Of a DNA stretch of 30,827 bases, positions 1 to 7,167 are shown in pieces. Below the pieces are notes generated by a model. That model ran no database searches. It saw only the letters and a list, made by a program, of their open reading frames with translations, and had not been told where the DNA came from. Source of the DNA: an uncultured Eubacterium sp. (GTDB taxonomy: Bacteria; Bacillota; Clostridia; Lachnospirales; Lachnospiraceae); assembly GCA_910586445.1 (NCBI GenBank), contig CAJUHV010000046.1, forward strand, positions 1-30,827, given 5' to 3'. Within the stretch, counting starts at the first letter, position 1. Every line of letters begins with the position of its first letter. A program made the position numbers and the translations under genes.

Positions 1-982
1 AGATCAATATAGATATTCCATTTTTCTTTCTGTTTCTTATCAATATATTTTTAAAACGTTTTTTCATAATCTTTGCACCTCCATAAAATTGTGTTGATAA
101 AACAGTTTTCCTGACACACTGCTTATGAAGCATGGACAGCAGTGTTTCTGTATATGCTTTCCGCAGTTCAAAGCTTGTGCCCTGCGTAACTCTTTCATCA
201 CAGGACAGCTCCATGTCAACTACAGCTTCTTTCTGCATAATCCAGATTATTGGATTGAACCAGTGGACAGCATTTGCTGTTACGAAAAGCAGTTTAAGGT
301 ACACATCTCCCCGTTTTAAATGAACCAGCTCATGTTTTAAAATAAAAAACAGATCCTCGGAATCATACTGCTCTTTTGGCAGAACTAAAACAGGTTTTAT
401 AAATCCTATGACCATAGGGCTTTCAGCTTCATCATATTCCATCACGCATACTGTACGCCTGATATGCAGTTCGCTTTTAAGCTCATATATCTGGCTTAAA
501 ATACGTATTTCTTTTATTACCCTCCCCTTTTTTATCACCTGCCGTTTATAGTGAAAATAACTGATAAGATGTACAGATATAAAAATCAGGCTGCCGATGA
601 TCCATACAAGAGCCGCCAGGTCAAACATGGTTGTACCCGCTGTATTTTTTTCAGACGAAACATTGATTGGAGCGGTCATCTGCGCCGGTATCTCAACAAC
701 AATCCTGCGATACGGAACCGCTATGTCAGTTTGACTGCCTGCATCATTTTCTTCCAGTCCAGAACTTGATGCTGCTTTCTGCTGCGGCATCCGATCCATA
801 ACATACCGCCCGCCTGCCCCGCTAAACGGAATAATCAGCCGTAACGCAAGAAAAATCCAGATCAGATACTTCCATTTTGCGGCATACCTTTTGTTTAAAA
901 ATGGTGTCAGAAAAAGCAAACCAATAACGATCAATCCAATTGATAATGAAATTCCTAAAATAGATAAAAATATATTTCCCAT
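1..982 (-). CDS. M56 family (BlaR1/MecR1-like) membrane metallopeptidase, 3' part off the window
   Basis: This frame stays open for 327 codons from an ATG at 980-982 to the window edge, so the C-terminus is missing. Hydrophobic segments lie near residues 3-29, 37-53 and 119-142. The zinc protease motif HELVH is at residues 217-221, followed by KRGD and by a downstream ELSCDE that can supply the third zinc ligand, as in M56 peptidases. A further hydrophobic stretch follows the HELVH motif. In the family, such a protein senses an extracellular signal and triggers cleavage of a BlaI/MecI repressor. The start overlaps the stop of the blaI-like gene by one base (TGATG), so translation is probably coupled. 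Whether a sensor domain (penicillin-binding or other) follows cannot be seen, so a beta-lactam role is not shown. Confidence 0.9.
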   Translation of the reverse strand, partial: MGNIFLSILGISLSIGLIVIGLLFLTPFLNKRYAAKWKYLIWIFLALRLIIPFSGAGGRYVMDRMPQQKAASSSGLEENDAGSQTDIAVPYRRIVVEIPAQMTAPINVSSEKNTAGTTMFDLAALVWIIGSLIFISVHLISYFHYKRQVIKKGRVIKEIRILSQIYELKSELHIRRTVCVMEYDEAESPMVIGFIKPVLVLPKEQYDSEDLFFILKHELVHLKRGDVYLKLLFVTANAVHWFNPIIWIMQKEAVVDMELSCDERVTQGTSFELRKAYTETLLSMLHKQCVRKTVLSTQFYGGAKIMKKRFKNILIRNRKKNGISILI

Positions 983-1365
983 CACTCATCCTCCAGATTA
1001 TCCAAGAAATTTCTAAGTTCTTGAATGTCAGAGCTTTTGATTTCTTTACTACTATATAATGCAGTGATCATATTCTGTATCGAATTATTATACAGCTTTT
1101 CGAGAAAATGCCTGCTCGCTTTGGTCTTGTATTCATTTTCCGAAACAATCGGCGTATACAGGTTTCTTCCTGTTGAACGGTCACAGCTGATAAATCCTTT
1201 ATCAGCCAGCCTTGCCAGTGATGTCATTAACGTGGAAAGCTGCCAGCTCCTCCGCTCCTGTAATTCTTTTAAAATATAGTTTGAAGTTACAGGATTTTCA
1301 CTATCCCAGACTACCTGCATAATCTCCAGTTCCGCTTCACCTAATTTTTTCAGCGTATTTCCCAT
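982..1365 (-). CDS. BlaI/MecI/CopY family transcriptional repressor
   Basis: The 127-residue product has the usual length of BlaI/MecI proteins. Its N-terminal winged helix (residues 1-75) contains the typical LGEAELEIMQVVWD start and a recognition-helix region with LSTLMTSLARLADKGFI. The C-terminal half is the dimerisation region. In the family, the dimer binds palindromes over its own promoter and is inactivated by the partner M56 protease. Here the protease gene follows with a one-base overlap, and two palindromes lie over the promoter directly upstream, so autoregulation is likely. The start codon follows a GGAGG Shine-Dalgarno sequence at a normal distance. Confidence 0.93.
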   Translation of the reverse strand: MGNTLKKLGEAELEIMQVVWDSENPVTSNYILKELQERRSWQLSTLMTSLARLADKGFISCDRSTGRNLYTPIVSENEYKTKASRHFLEKLYNNSIQNMITALYSSKEIKSSDIQELRNFLDNLEDE

Positions 1366-1380
1366 CTATTGATACCTCCT

Positions 1381-1428
1381 TTATACGTTTGTATAATTCA
1401 TTATACGATCGTATATCGGAACTGTCAA
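1381..1428 (-). promoter_or_regulatory. blaI promoter with two palindromic operators
   Basis: On the minus strand a perfect -35 (TTGACA, 1423-1428) and a perfect -10 (TATAAT, 1400-1405) are separated by 17 bases. A perfect 14-base palindrome, TATACGATCGTATA (1402-1415), overlaps the -10, and a second one, TTATAC-N4-GTATAA (1381-1396), lies between the -10 and the start codon. Both fit the TACA/TGTA style of BlaI-type operators. A repressor bound here would block a very strong promoter. Confidence 0.88.
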
Positions 1429-1474
1429 GATAATTTTTTATCTTTTAAAAAGATTTTTGTGTTATAATGTATAA

Positions 1475-1576
1475 TACCGCTTACAAAGGCATGAGATATG
1501 CACCGGGTATACCTATGACACCTTTGAAGAGATTTTTGGGGTGGATGATTTACCTCATTGGAAAAAAGCTGTCTAA
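1475..1576 (+). pseudogene. Possible C-terminal gene remnant (GYTYDTFEEIFGVDDLPHWKK)
   Basis: A short frame without its own start reads as convincing protein, including GYTYDTFEEIFG and VDDLPHWKKAV, and ends in TAA at 1574-1576. An in-frame stop precedes it at 1472. It has the look of the tail of a larger gene that was otherwise deleted. I do not recognise the family. The rest of the roughly 350 bases between the blaI promoter and 1780 holds only a terminator hairpin. Confidence 0.3.
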
Positions 1577-1670
1577 AACAATCGTAATCACCTATAAGAA
1601 AAAACTGTGAAAAATGAGCGATAAGCAAATTTGGATACTGGCGATTTTTCAAAATGCCGGAAATGAGCAC

Positions 1671-1703
1671 AAAAAAACAGGAAACCTTTTCTTGATTTCC
1701 TGT
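1671..1703 (-). terminator. Rho-independent terminator for the 2.4-1.8 kb minus-strand unit
   Basis: An 8-bp stem (ACAGGAAA at 1677-1684 with TTTCCTGT at 1696-1703) and an 11-base loop are followed, in the minus direction, by a run of seven T (complement of 1671-1677). It lies downstream of the zinc-ribbon gene and the decayed effector-domain gene. Confidence 0.7.
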
Positions 1704-1779
1704 CTTGGTGTTGCATTGTATGCAGCGACAGTTATTCAGTTTTCCATTTACTGTCTGCTGCATCCCTGCAAATGAGAAT

Positions 1780-2048
1780 TTATTTTGCCTTTATTGGGAA
1801 GTAATAGTCCATCTGCTCATATCCCATTATTTCTTTTGCAAGTGGTGACGTAATGATATACCATCTTCATACATATACAGCCAGACAAAGCCCTCACCCG
1901 CCCAATATAGGAAATCTTTTGGGAACAGACTGCGTTTTTGCGAAGATAACCATTCATCAAATATATTAAAATTACCCTCACCAAACATACCCGTTCCAGA
2001 CGAAACCATTTTACAGGCCGGCATTTCATAAATTCTTACACCCTGCAT
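1780..2048 (-). pseudogene. Internally deleted, frameshifted AraC-type effector-binding (GyrI-like) domain gene
   Basis: The frame from the ATG at 2046-2048 (behind GGAGG) gives about 60 residues typical of the start of the AraC effector-binding/GyrI-like domain: a CKMVSSGTGMFG segment and a FPKDFLYW segment, ending near WLYMYEDG. The matching C-terminal end, ITSPLAKEIMGYEQMDYYFP, is readable in another frame right after it and stops at 1780-1782. In the family about 60 residues normally separate these two parts, so the middle is missing and the join is out of frame. It lies 36 bases downstream of the zinc-ribbon gene and was probably co-transcribed with it. Genes of this domain bind small hydrophobic ligands; this copy cannot make a full domain. 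Confidence 0.72.
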
Positions 2049-2084
2049 TGTTATTCCTCCATTTCCTGATTTGCTGTTATTTTA

Positions 2085-2357
2085 TTATAATTTCCAACGT
2101 TTCAGTGTTGGAAACCATTCAAGCATTGCTTTTCTTGCCTCTTCTTCACTCATATCGGGGTTCGCCGCTGCCATATTCGGTACACACACCTCAATCATTT
2201 CTTCCATCGTACCGTTAAAAGTAAATTTTCCGTTTTCATAACAATATTTGCAATATTCTTCATTTTTGCTGCCATCAGCGTTTGTTCCATACAGTTCGTC
2301 CGTATCTCCCATAGGCATACCGCAGCACTGACAAAATTTTTGGCTCATTTCGTTCAT
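2085..2357 (-). CDS. Small zinc-ribbon protein
   Basis: The 90-residue product begins MNEMSQKFCQCCGMPM. The upstream in-frame ATG at 2436-2438 lies inside the promoter, while the ATG at 2355-2357 follows an AGAGGT ribosome site, so the shorter start was chosen. Two cysteine pairs, CQCC near residue 9 and CKYC near residue 36, form a probable zinc ribbon, and the C-terminal part is a helical region with NPDMSEEEARKAMLEWFPTL. This matches small 'putative zinc ribbon' proteins that often sit beside YafY/WYL regulators and GyrI-like proteins in Clostridia. The biochemical role is unknown. It is the only intact member of this local module; its promoter carries a TGACA-N5-TGTCA operator. Confidence 0.85.
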   Translation of the reverse strand: MNEMSQKFCQCCGMPMGDTDELYGTNADGSKNEEYCKYCYENGKFTFNGTMEEMIEVCVPNMAAANPDMSEEEARKAMLEWFPTLKRWKL

Positions 2358-2414
2358 TTTCTTTACCTCTTTCTTTACGAATGTGTTTAAAGTTTCTGTA
2401 TCGCTATGGTTTTT

Positions 2415-2447
2415 AGTATAGCACACATATCCTGACACCTCTTGTCA
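2415..2447 (-). promoter_or_regulatory. Promoter and TGACA-N5-TGTCA operator of the zinc-ribbon gene
   Basis: A dyad, TGACA-N5-TGTCA (2433-2447), is followed on the minus strand by exactly 12 bases and a -10 of TATACT (2415-2420). No -35 hexamer is present at the usual 17-base spacing; the dyad covers that position. The same layout occurs upstream of both YafY-type regulator genes of the window (3111-3143 and 30318-30350), so the dyad is a probable binding site of that regulator, likely acting as an activator. Confidence 0.65.
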
Positions 2448-3094
2448 AGGTTTATTTTTTTTATAAATCGCTTGTGCCTGTGCAGCTAAAACACTTTTTA
2501 AATACTCTGGTTCAATGATTTCAACTTCTGCCCCAAATGAAAGCAGATAACCAACAAGCCATGTATCAACAGGCATTTCAACACAAACCATCAGATCACC
2601 GTTTTTTTGATATTCAATTTCTGTTGTTCCAAATTCATCATAGACACGATATGCCATTTCTTTTGAAAACAAAAGGACTACCCGCTGGTATGTCTGTTGT
2701 AAACTGCTTTTTAGTTCTGGGTATGGTCTTGGCACAAATGTATTCTCCAATAGTTCCAATTCTAATATACGGTTTAGTTTAAATAAGCGAAAATCCTGTT
2801 TTTCCATGCAAAATGCTTTCAAATACCAGTCTTTTGATTTATATAATATTTTTAATGGCTGAACGATCCGCCTGCTTCTTTCACTGTTGGTGTTTTCATA
2901 AACGATCTTTACGTCTCTGCACTGAATTACCGCTGTTTTTAATATTTCAAATTTTGAGTGATCATAAGCACTATTTCCTCAACGTGAAAAATCCACTGTG
3001 AGACTTCAAATCCGGCTGCCAGTTCGGGAGCCGCAGCACGTTTTCTGTCTAACAGATCATATAAAATTTTAAACAAACGACTTTCCGACATCAT
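2445..3094 (-). pseudogene. Broken YafY-type HTH/WYL transcriptional regulator
   Basis: The N-terminal HTH part (MSESRLFKILYDLL through AAGFEVS) is read from the ATG at 3092-3094, behind GGGAGG. The frame is then lost. The downstream part resumes in another frame as VDFSR, a stop codon, GNSAYDHSKFEILKTAVIQ, then the WYL region through ILYKSKDWYLKAFCMEKQDF and the C-terminal extension ending at 2445. Compared with the intact copy at 30373, about 80 residues between FEVS and VDFSR are missing, the join is out of frame, and the Trp codon after VDFSR has become TGA. The 125-residue stretch from 2822 is open but is only the C-terminal half. Family members are ligand-responsive regulators; this one cannot be functional in full. 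Confidence 0.85.
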
Positions 3095-3110
3095 TCTACC
3101 TCCCAAAATA

Positions 3111-3143
3111 AGAATACCATAAAAACCTTGAGATAATTTGACA
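3111..3143 (-). promoter_or_regulatory. Promoter/operator of the broken YafY-type gene
   Basis: On the minus strand an imperfect dyad, TGTCA-N5-TCTCA (3129-3143), is followed by 12 bases and TATTCT (3111-3116). Dyad-to-TATTCT spacing and the ATGG just before TATTCT are the same as at 30318-30350. One arm has drifted from TGTCA, in line with decay of the gene behind it. Confidence 0.55.
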
Positions 3144-3293
3144 GCCTGCAATCGGACAGCACAAAAAACAGATTGCCTTGTTTTTATTTAAGGTAATCCG
3201 TTTTTATTAATATTGTATTTTATCAGAAAACAGCACACAGCAGTATTGGACCAGCTGCCGGAACTTATAGAAGAAAAGCACCTGCGCAGACAC

Positions 3294-3320
3294 AAACTGG
3301 AAATTTTATATTTCCAGTTT
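3294..3320. terminator. Hairpin overlapping the 3' end of the 3306-4127 gene
   Basis: A perfect 11-bp stem (AAACTGGAAAT, 3294-3304, with ATTTCCAGTTT, 3310-3320) and a 5-base loop cover the last codons and stop of the gene. There is no clear T-run after it on the minus strand, so it may be a terminator, an mRNA 3' stabiliser or both. Confidence 0.45.
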
Positions 3321-4127
3321 CTCATGCGGGACTTTTGCGAGAAAATCCGTTTCCTCAAGATTGGAAAAATACTCACTCACGGCTGTTTTAAGCTGTTCCA
3401 GCGAAATAATATCCCGCTCCCTCGGCGTATACCGGCCGAACGGTGTAACAAGGTTTACGCGCTCGGTATTCGCACAGTCAGGATTGATCAGTGCATACGC
3501 CCTGCGTCCACCCAGATCGAACCAAGCCTCGCATATGAATTGATTCCCAATTCCGTAAAACTGAAAAAATCCATCATAAGATTTGAAGATAACAAAATCC
3601 TCTTTTCCCTCCGCAACGAGGGATATAAAATAATCCGATTCTTTAAAAACAATTCTCTCGATTTTTTCACCGCCTGCCGTTTCAACATCAGGAACACGCA
3701 GCACTCCTGCTTTCGGCCACTCGCCATCCGCGACAGAGAATACCACGTCAACAAAGCTCTTAATGCTGTCTTCTGCACCGTTGAGAATCCGCTTGTGGGC
3801 TTTGGTAATGGGTGAAAAGGCCGCTTTGCCTCCAGGATTGCTGAGTATAGGAATTCCATCGTCCTCGACCCAGACAAACCCTTTTTCAGCCAGCCCTAAG
3901 CGCAGCAGCATCTCCCCAATATATGTCCCAAGCATAACTGCAGCATTCCACAAGATTTTGGCGCCCTCATCTCCATCATACTGATCGAGGCTGTCATGAA
4001 AGACTTCGAGAACAGTATCCACGTTTTGGGCACTTTCTCTTGTATAATCAAGCCCTATTCCGTTCTGCCCGGCATACCGTACCGCATCCTCCGCAATACT
4101 GCCGGCGGTATCATTAAAATTTTTCAT
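3306..4127 (-). CDS. Uncharacterised 273-residue protein
   Basis: The start MKNFNDTAGS at 4127 was chosen because it follows GGAGG at a normal distance; an in-frame ATG nine codons upstream lacks this. The protein has no signal peptide or membrane segment. The N-terminal half contains ILWNAAVMLGTYIGEMLLR and GFVWVEDDGIPIL. The C-terminal half looks like a separate mixed alpha/beta domain with FVIFKSYDGFFQFYGIGNQF and INPDCANTERVNLVTPFGR. A family cannot be assigned. The two-part layout resembles cytoplasmic immunity-type or accessory proteins, but that is only an impression. It lies downstream of the Rpn-type nuclease gene on the same strand and could be transcribed with it. Confidence 0.8.
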   Translation of the reverse strand: MKNFNDTAGSIAEDAVRYAGQNGIGLDYTRESAQNVDTVLEVFHDSLDQYDGDEGAKILWNAAVMLGTYIGEMLLRLGLAEKGFVWVEDDGIPILSNPGGKAAFSPITKAHKRILNGAEDSIKSFVDVVFSVADGEWPKAGVLRVPDVETAGGEKIERIVFKESDYFISLVAEGKEDFVIFKSYDGFFQFYGIGNQFICEAWFDLGGRRAYALINPDCANTERVNLVTPFGRYTPRERDIISLEQLKTAVSEYFSNLEETDFLAKVPHEKLEI

Positions 4128-4218
4128 CTGGAACCTCCTCCTGCTTATCCACACAAATATGCAGCTTTCGATTTTTCAATGACTCCATCTGCCCCTTTTG
4201 TACATAGTCTAAATTATC

Positions 4219-5016
4219 TCAAACTTTCAAATTCTCTATACTCTCTTTCGTGAGACCAGTATATCTGATAATTTTTTCTATAGGCTCACCATCTGCCTTC
4301 ATATTCTGTGCTATTTCCTTCCTTGCATTATGCAACGCCTGTGCCTCATCATGCCTTGCTTTCGCACGGAGCCTTTCCTTTTCACGGAATTCTGACGAAG
4401 CAGTGATCGTATAATAAGCATTGATTGCCTGGCTCATAATCGGCACCTCCATCTCTTTAATCTTCTCCAAATCTTCTTCCGTTTCTGCCTTAAACAATGA
4501 AAGCCACAATAACAGCATGTCACCATCACTTACATCGTCTGGCAGTTTAGGAAGTTCAAAGAAATAGAATCCCATTTTATCCGACAACAGTGTATGGCGT
4601 GTGACTTCCAATGGCTGGAAGAAGGAATAGTATTCTTCGCATTCAAACAACAGGAAATCTATAATACTGACAACGATTGTGCGCGGCAGGGCAGAATAGC
4701 CCTGCCCAGTAAGCAGCGCTGACGAAAACTCCCTCGCCCAATAGTACATGACCCTCTCCGGATAATCCCCCTCATTGCAGACCTGCACTTCCAGATCCAC
4801 ACGCTGGCCGTCCACAGTCATATTGATATCCAGCCTGCAGAATTTGTCTCCTAGGTTCTCAGGCGGCATCTCTGGATTTCGTATCACAAACTGCCCTATG
4901 CCTTCCAAAGGTATCCCTAGCAGATCTGCAACCAGCTTCTTCAAAAGTTCTGGATACTGTACAAACAGCATTTTGAACAATGTATCCGTCTTAAACGTAT
5001 ATTCCAGTTTCCGCAT
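4219..5016 (-). CDS. Rpn-family recombination-promoting nuclease / PD-(D/E)XK 'putative transposase'
   Basis: The 265-residue product starts MRKLEYTFKTDTLFKMLF, the usual opening of this family. Its nuclease core contains LDINMTVDGQRVDLEVQV around residues 82-99, giving the D-x(n)-E-x-Q pattern of PD-(D/E)XK enzymes, then a YWAREFSSAL helix and a beta-strand region with TIVVSIIDFLLF. The C-terminus has a charged helix (FREKERLRAKARHDEAQALH) and a small three-helix tail, EPIEKIIRYTGLTKESIENL, common in Rpn proteins. RpnA-type proteins cleave DNA and promote RecA-independent recombination; many are isolated genes like this one. An AAAGGAG site supports the start. It is not a classical transposase and no inverted repeats were seen around it. 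Confidence 0.9.
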   Translation of the reverse strand: MRKLEYTFKTDTLFKMLFVQYPELLKKLVADLLGIPLEGIGQFVIRNPEMPPENLGDKFCRLDINMTVDGQRVDLEVQVCNEGDYPERVMYYWAREFSSALLTGQGYSALPRTIVVSIIDFLLFECEEYYSFFQPLEVTRHTLLSDKMGFYFFELPKLPDDVSDGDMLLLWLSLFKAETEEDLEKIKEMEVPIMSQAINAYYTITASSEFREKERLRAKARHDEAQALHNARKEIAQNMKADGEPIEKIIRYTGLTKESIENLKV

Positions 5017-5114
5017 GGTATCATCTCCTTTAAACCTTATGGCTTTTCTTATGGAAAGTATACCATATTCGACAGCTGATTTCTATAAAGAGTTTCGCGA
5101 ACATTCCCACTCCC

Positions 5115-5732
5115 TTAAAATCTTTCTTCCGTCATTATATTTGCTTCATAAGCATGAGAGGCCGCTGCCAGCCTGCTTCTCTCCTGCTGCGCCTTTGCGG
5201 CCTTTTCCTTCATCAGCTCCCTGCGCCGCCTCTTAACCTGCGTCCTCTTTTTTAGAAATTCTGCCAGCAGTTCTTTCTGCCTGTCCTTTTTATTACTTGT
5301 CTTCTTATAAAAGCTGTCCTGAGAACGGGCATAAAATTCTGAATCGTTGTATACAGACCAGCTGTCCGCTCTATAATCCTTGGCAGTGGCTCCTACCCTG
5401 ATTATCATGGAACAGTCTGGAGCCGGGGCGACAGAACCGGTCATATCGCGCCGGATTAATGACAGCATCTGTTCCCTGTACTCTGGATCAGCTTTCATAT
5501 TTTTAAACGCTTCTTCTGATATTTGAACCGCTACATTTGCTATTGTCCGGTCTCTTGGTATCCGGTCAATTTCAGCATAAAATTCCTTCTTGAACAGCTC
5601 CATTTCTTCCGCTTCTGATAAGCCCTGCGCGCTGCCCGTTTTTTCTACTGCGGGCTTTTTCGCACCATTCATATTCTGTGCTACTGCAAATTTATTTTGA
5701 TAAGTATTCTGTCCTAATCCAATAACCTGCAT
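5115..5732 (-). CDS. Uncharacterised 205-residue charged protein
   Basis: The gene has a strong AAGGAGG site before MQVIGLGQNTYQNKF. There is no signal peptide or membrane segment. Residues about 40-95 form a helical segment (MELFKKEFYAEIDRIPRD, ISEEAFKNMKADPEYREQML) and the middle has a short beta-rich part (CSMIIRVGATAKDYRADSW). The C-terminal 50 residues are very rich in Lys, Arg and Glu (KKRTQVKRRRRELMKEKAAK) and probably helical. The style, with a short disordered Asn/Gln-rich start followed by a cytosolic core, recalls lineage-specific proteins of Lachnospiraceae. No function can be assigned. Confidence 0.82.
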   Translation of the reverse strand: MQVIGLGQNTYQNKFAVAQNMNGAKKPAVEKTGSAQGLSEAEEMELFKKEFYAEIDRIPRDRTIANVAVQISEEAFKNMKADPEYREQMLSLIRRDMTGSVAPAPDCSMIIRVGATAKDYRADSWSVYNDSEFYARSQDSFYKKTSNKKDRQKELLAEFLKKRTQVKRRRRELMKEKAAKAQQERSRLAAASHAYEANIMTEERF

Positions 5733-5902
5733 TTCTAATCCTCCTTTTTTTCATTATCTGCTTCTTTTTTCTCTATGCCGCTTTTATCGTGCCTGCCTTC
5801 AACTAATTCATCGGAAAATGAAGGATATTTTTTAACTGACACTCCATGAATGGTCAAATCAGCTGCATGAATGGCACATAAAAGGCTCTGAATCTGCTCC
5901 GG
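5733..5902 (-). other. Open frame without a start, possible gene remnant
   Basis: Immediately after the TAA of the 5903-6793 gene, the same frame stays open for about 55 codons and reads as plausible protein (IQSLLCAIHAADLTIHGVSV, then VKKYPSFSDELVEGRHDKSG), stopping inside the ribosome-binding site of the next gene. It has no in-frame ATG and no ribosome site of its own. It may be the tail of a lost gene, or a C-terminal extension cut off by a new stop codon. It could also be chance. Confidence 0.3.
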
Positions 5903-6793
5903 TTATCGAATATAAATTTCTGAAACGGTATCCTTCACACCATTGATCTGCAGCCTGACATGAACTTTTCCATTTTCAAATTCATGCAGAGGATATTTAA
6001 GCGGTTCGGAAAGATTTGTTACATCCATCGACTTTGCCACATCTCCCTGTACCAGCCACAGGACAAGCTCTGCCTGATCCGGCACCAGACCGCAGGAAAT
6101 ATCCGCGTAAAGCAGCTGCTTGTCTGCATCTGCAATCATCATATTCTGTTCTTTCACAAATCCTTCACTGGCTCTTTTAAAATCCAGTTTCCAGACATCA
6201 TCCAGATAAGAGTTATAATTCATGCTGATAGTGCCTAAATTCCATACCCGCTCATTTGAAGCTGCATTTGTGTTGATACCATTTAAAGAAGCCGCACTGG
6301 CGATAAACCCTGTCAGACATGCCAGCATAAACACCATGCTCACAATACCGGCAGCTACAAATTTTAGATGATGTGTTCCCTGTTTTTCCATAACAAAATG
6401 ATCCTCCTTTTCTACATGTGTTCCACATTCTTCGCAGTATTTTGCTTTTACTGAAATTCGATGCCCGCAGGACGGACATATTGTTTTGATTTCTAAGCGG
6501 CGCAGAAAGTAAATCAGCAGCCCGATAAAAGGTGTAGCTGCAAAAACTACAACCGCCCATAGTACCGGGTCGTCTCCCCGCCTTACGCAGTCCTGGTATA
6601 CCCATGCTGCAAAAAAAACAGAGGTACACAGAGCAGAAAGGAGAAAGCATAAAAGCAGGACAGGAATCAGCATGGAAAGGCCGCTGAACCCACCGCTTCT
6701 AAAAAAATAAAAGCCAAACCGCAGAAAAATTAGTAATAAAACAATTAAGATACCCATATAAAGCAGAAGCCTGTTCTTCTTTGCATGATTCAT
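5903..6793 (-). CDS. Membrane protein with a cytoplasmic zinc ribbon, third gene of the ECF sigma operon
   Basis: The 296-residue protein has hydrophobic segments near residues 9-30, 38-67 and 76-93 (the second may be two helices). A zinc ribbon of two CxxC pairs (CPSCGHRIS and CEECGTHVE) follows at about 106-127, and another membrane segment lies at about 142-168. The last 125 residues contain no membrane segment and would form an outer domain with aromatic-rich repeats (WNLGTISMNYNSYLDDVWKL, ADISCGLVPDQAELVLWL), similar in style to DUF4352-like or lipoprotein beta domains. Its start overlaps the preceding gene by four bases (ATGA), so it is translated with the sigma factor and the middle protein. 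A role as sensor or target of the sigma factor is inferred from position only. Confidence 0.85.
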   Translation of the reverse strand: MNHAKKNRLLLYMGILIVLLLIFLRFGFYFFRSGGFSGLSMLIPVLLLCFLLSALCTSVFFAAWVYQDCVRRGDDPVLWAVVVFAATPFIGLLIYFLRRLEIKTICPSCGHRISVKAKYCEECGTHVEKEDHFVMEKQGTHHLKFVAAGIVSMVFMLACLTGFIASAASLNGINTNAASNERVWNLGTISMNYNSYLDDVWKLDFKRASEGFVKEQNMMIADADKQLLYADISCGLVPDQAELVLWLVQGDVAKSMDVTNLSEPLKYPLHEFENGKVHVRLQINGVKDTVSEIYIR

Positions 6794-7167
6794 GCCAGTA
6801 CACCTCTTTTCTCAATGCGGATTGTGATATCCTCTTTTATGTTTGCCCTTTTTACGCCCACTATGGTAAGCAGTATGCCGGCCGCACCAATATAAAGGCA
6901 GATTCCGGCGGCAAAGTAAGATAAATAACTGTTTTCAATCATAATCAGTGCAAAAAGAGCCAACAGCAAAAAAGTGATCAGATTTAAAACCATCGGCAGG
7001 TACCAAAGTGATAATTTACGTGCAGCAGGCTGTTTTCGCAGGACGGCTTCTTGCTGATACAGAGCCGCTTTGAGCTTACGATTCAGTTCCGGGGCGGGAA
7101 CATCCGTCATGTTCATGGAAGCACGGATCACTTTTTCTAATTCCGTGCTGGAACCCTCATCTCTCAT
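6790..7167 (-). CDS. Small two-helix membrane protein, probable anti-sigma factor
   Basis: The 125-residue product has an acidic and basic N-terminal cytoplasmic part of about 55 residues (including LEKVIRASMNMTDVPAPELNRKL) and then two hydrophobic helices around residues 56-77 and 84-105. It overlaps the sigma-factor gene by 11 bases and the next gene by four. Membrane proteins encoded right after an ECF sigma gene commonly hold the sigma factor at the membrane. There is no recognisable zinc-binding anti-sigma motif (HxxxCxxC), so the anti-sigma role is inferred from size, topology and context. Confidence 0.78.
   Translation of the reverse strand: MRDEGSSTELEKVIRASMNMTDVPAPELNRKLKAALYQQEAVLRKQPAARKLSLWYLPMVLNLITFLLLALFALIMIENSYLSYFAAGICLYIGAAGILLTIVGVKRANIKEDITIRIEKRGVLA

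Noticed and set aside
1425..1763. 112-residue minus-strand open frame downstream of the terminator
   Set aside because: It spans a terminator hairpin, has no ribosome site and resembles no protein.
3213..3815. 200-residue plus-strand open frame
   Set aside because: It is antisense to the 273-residue gene, has no ribosome site, and reads as low-quality protein.
4219..5016. Insertion sequence
   Set aside because: The family label 'putative transposase' is historical; the protein is an Rpn-type nuclease, and no inverted repeats or target duplications are visible.
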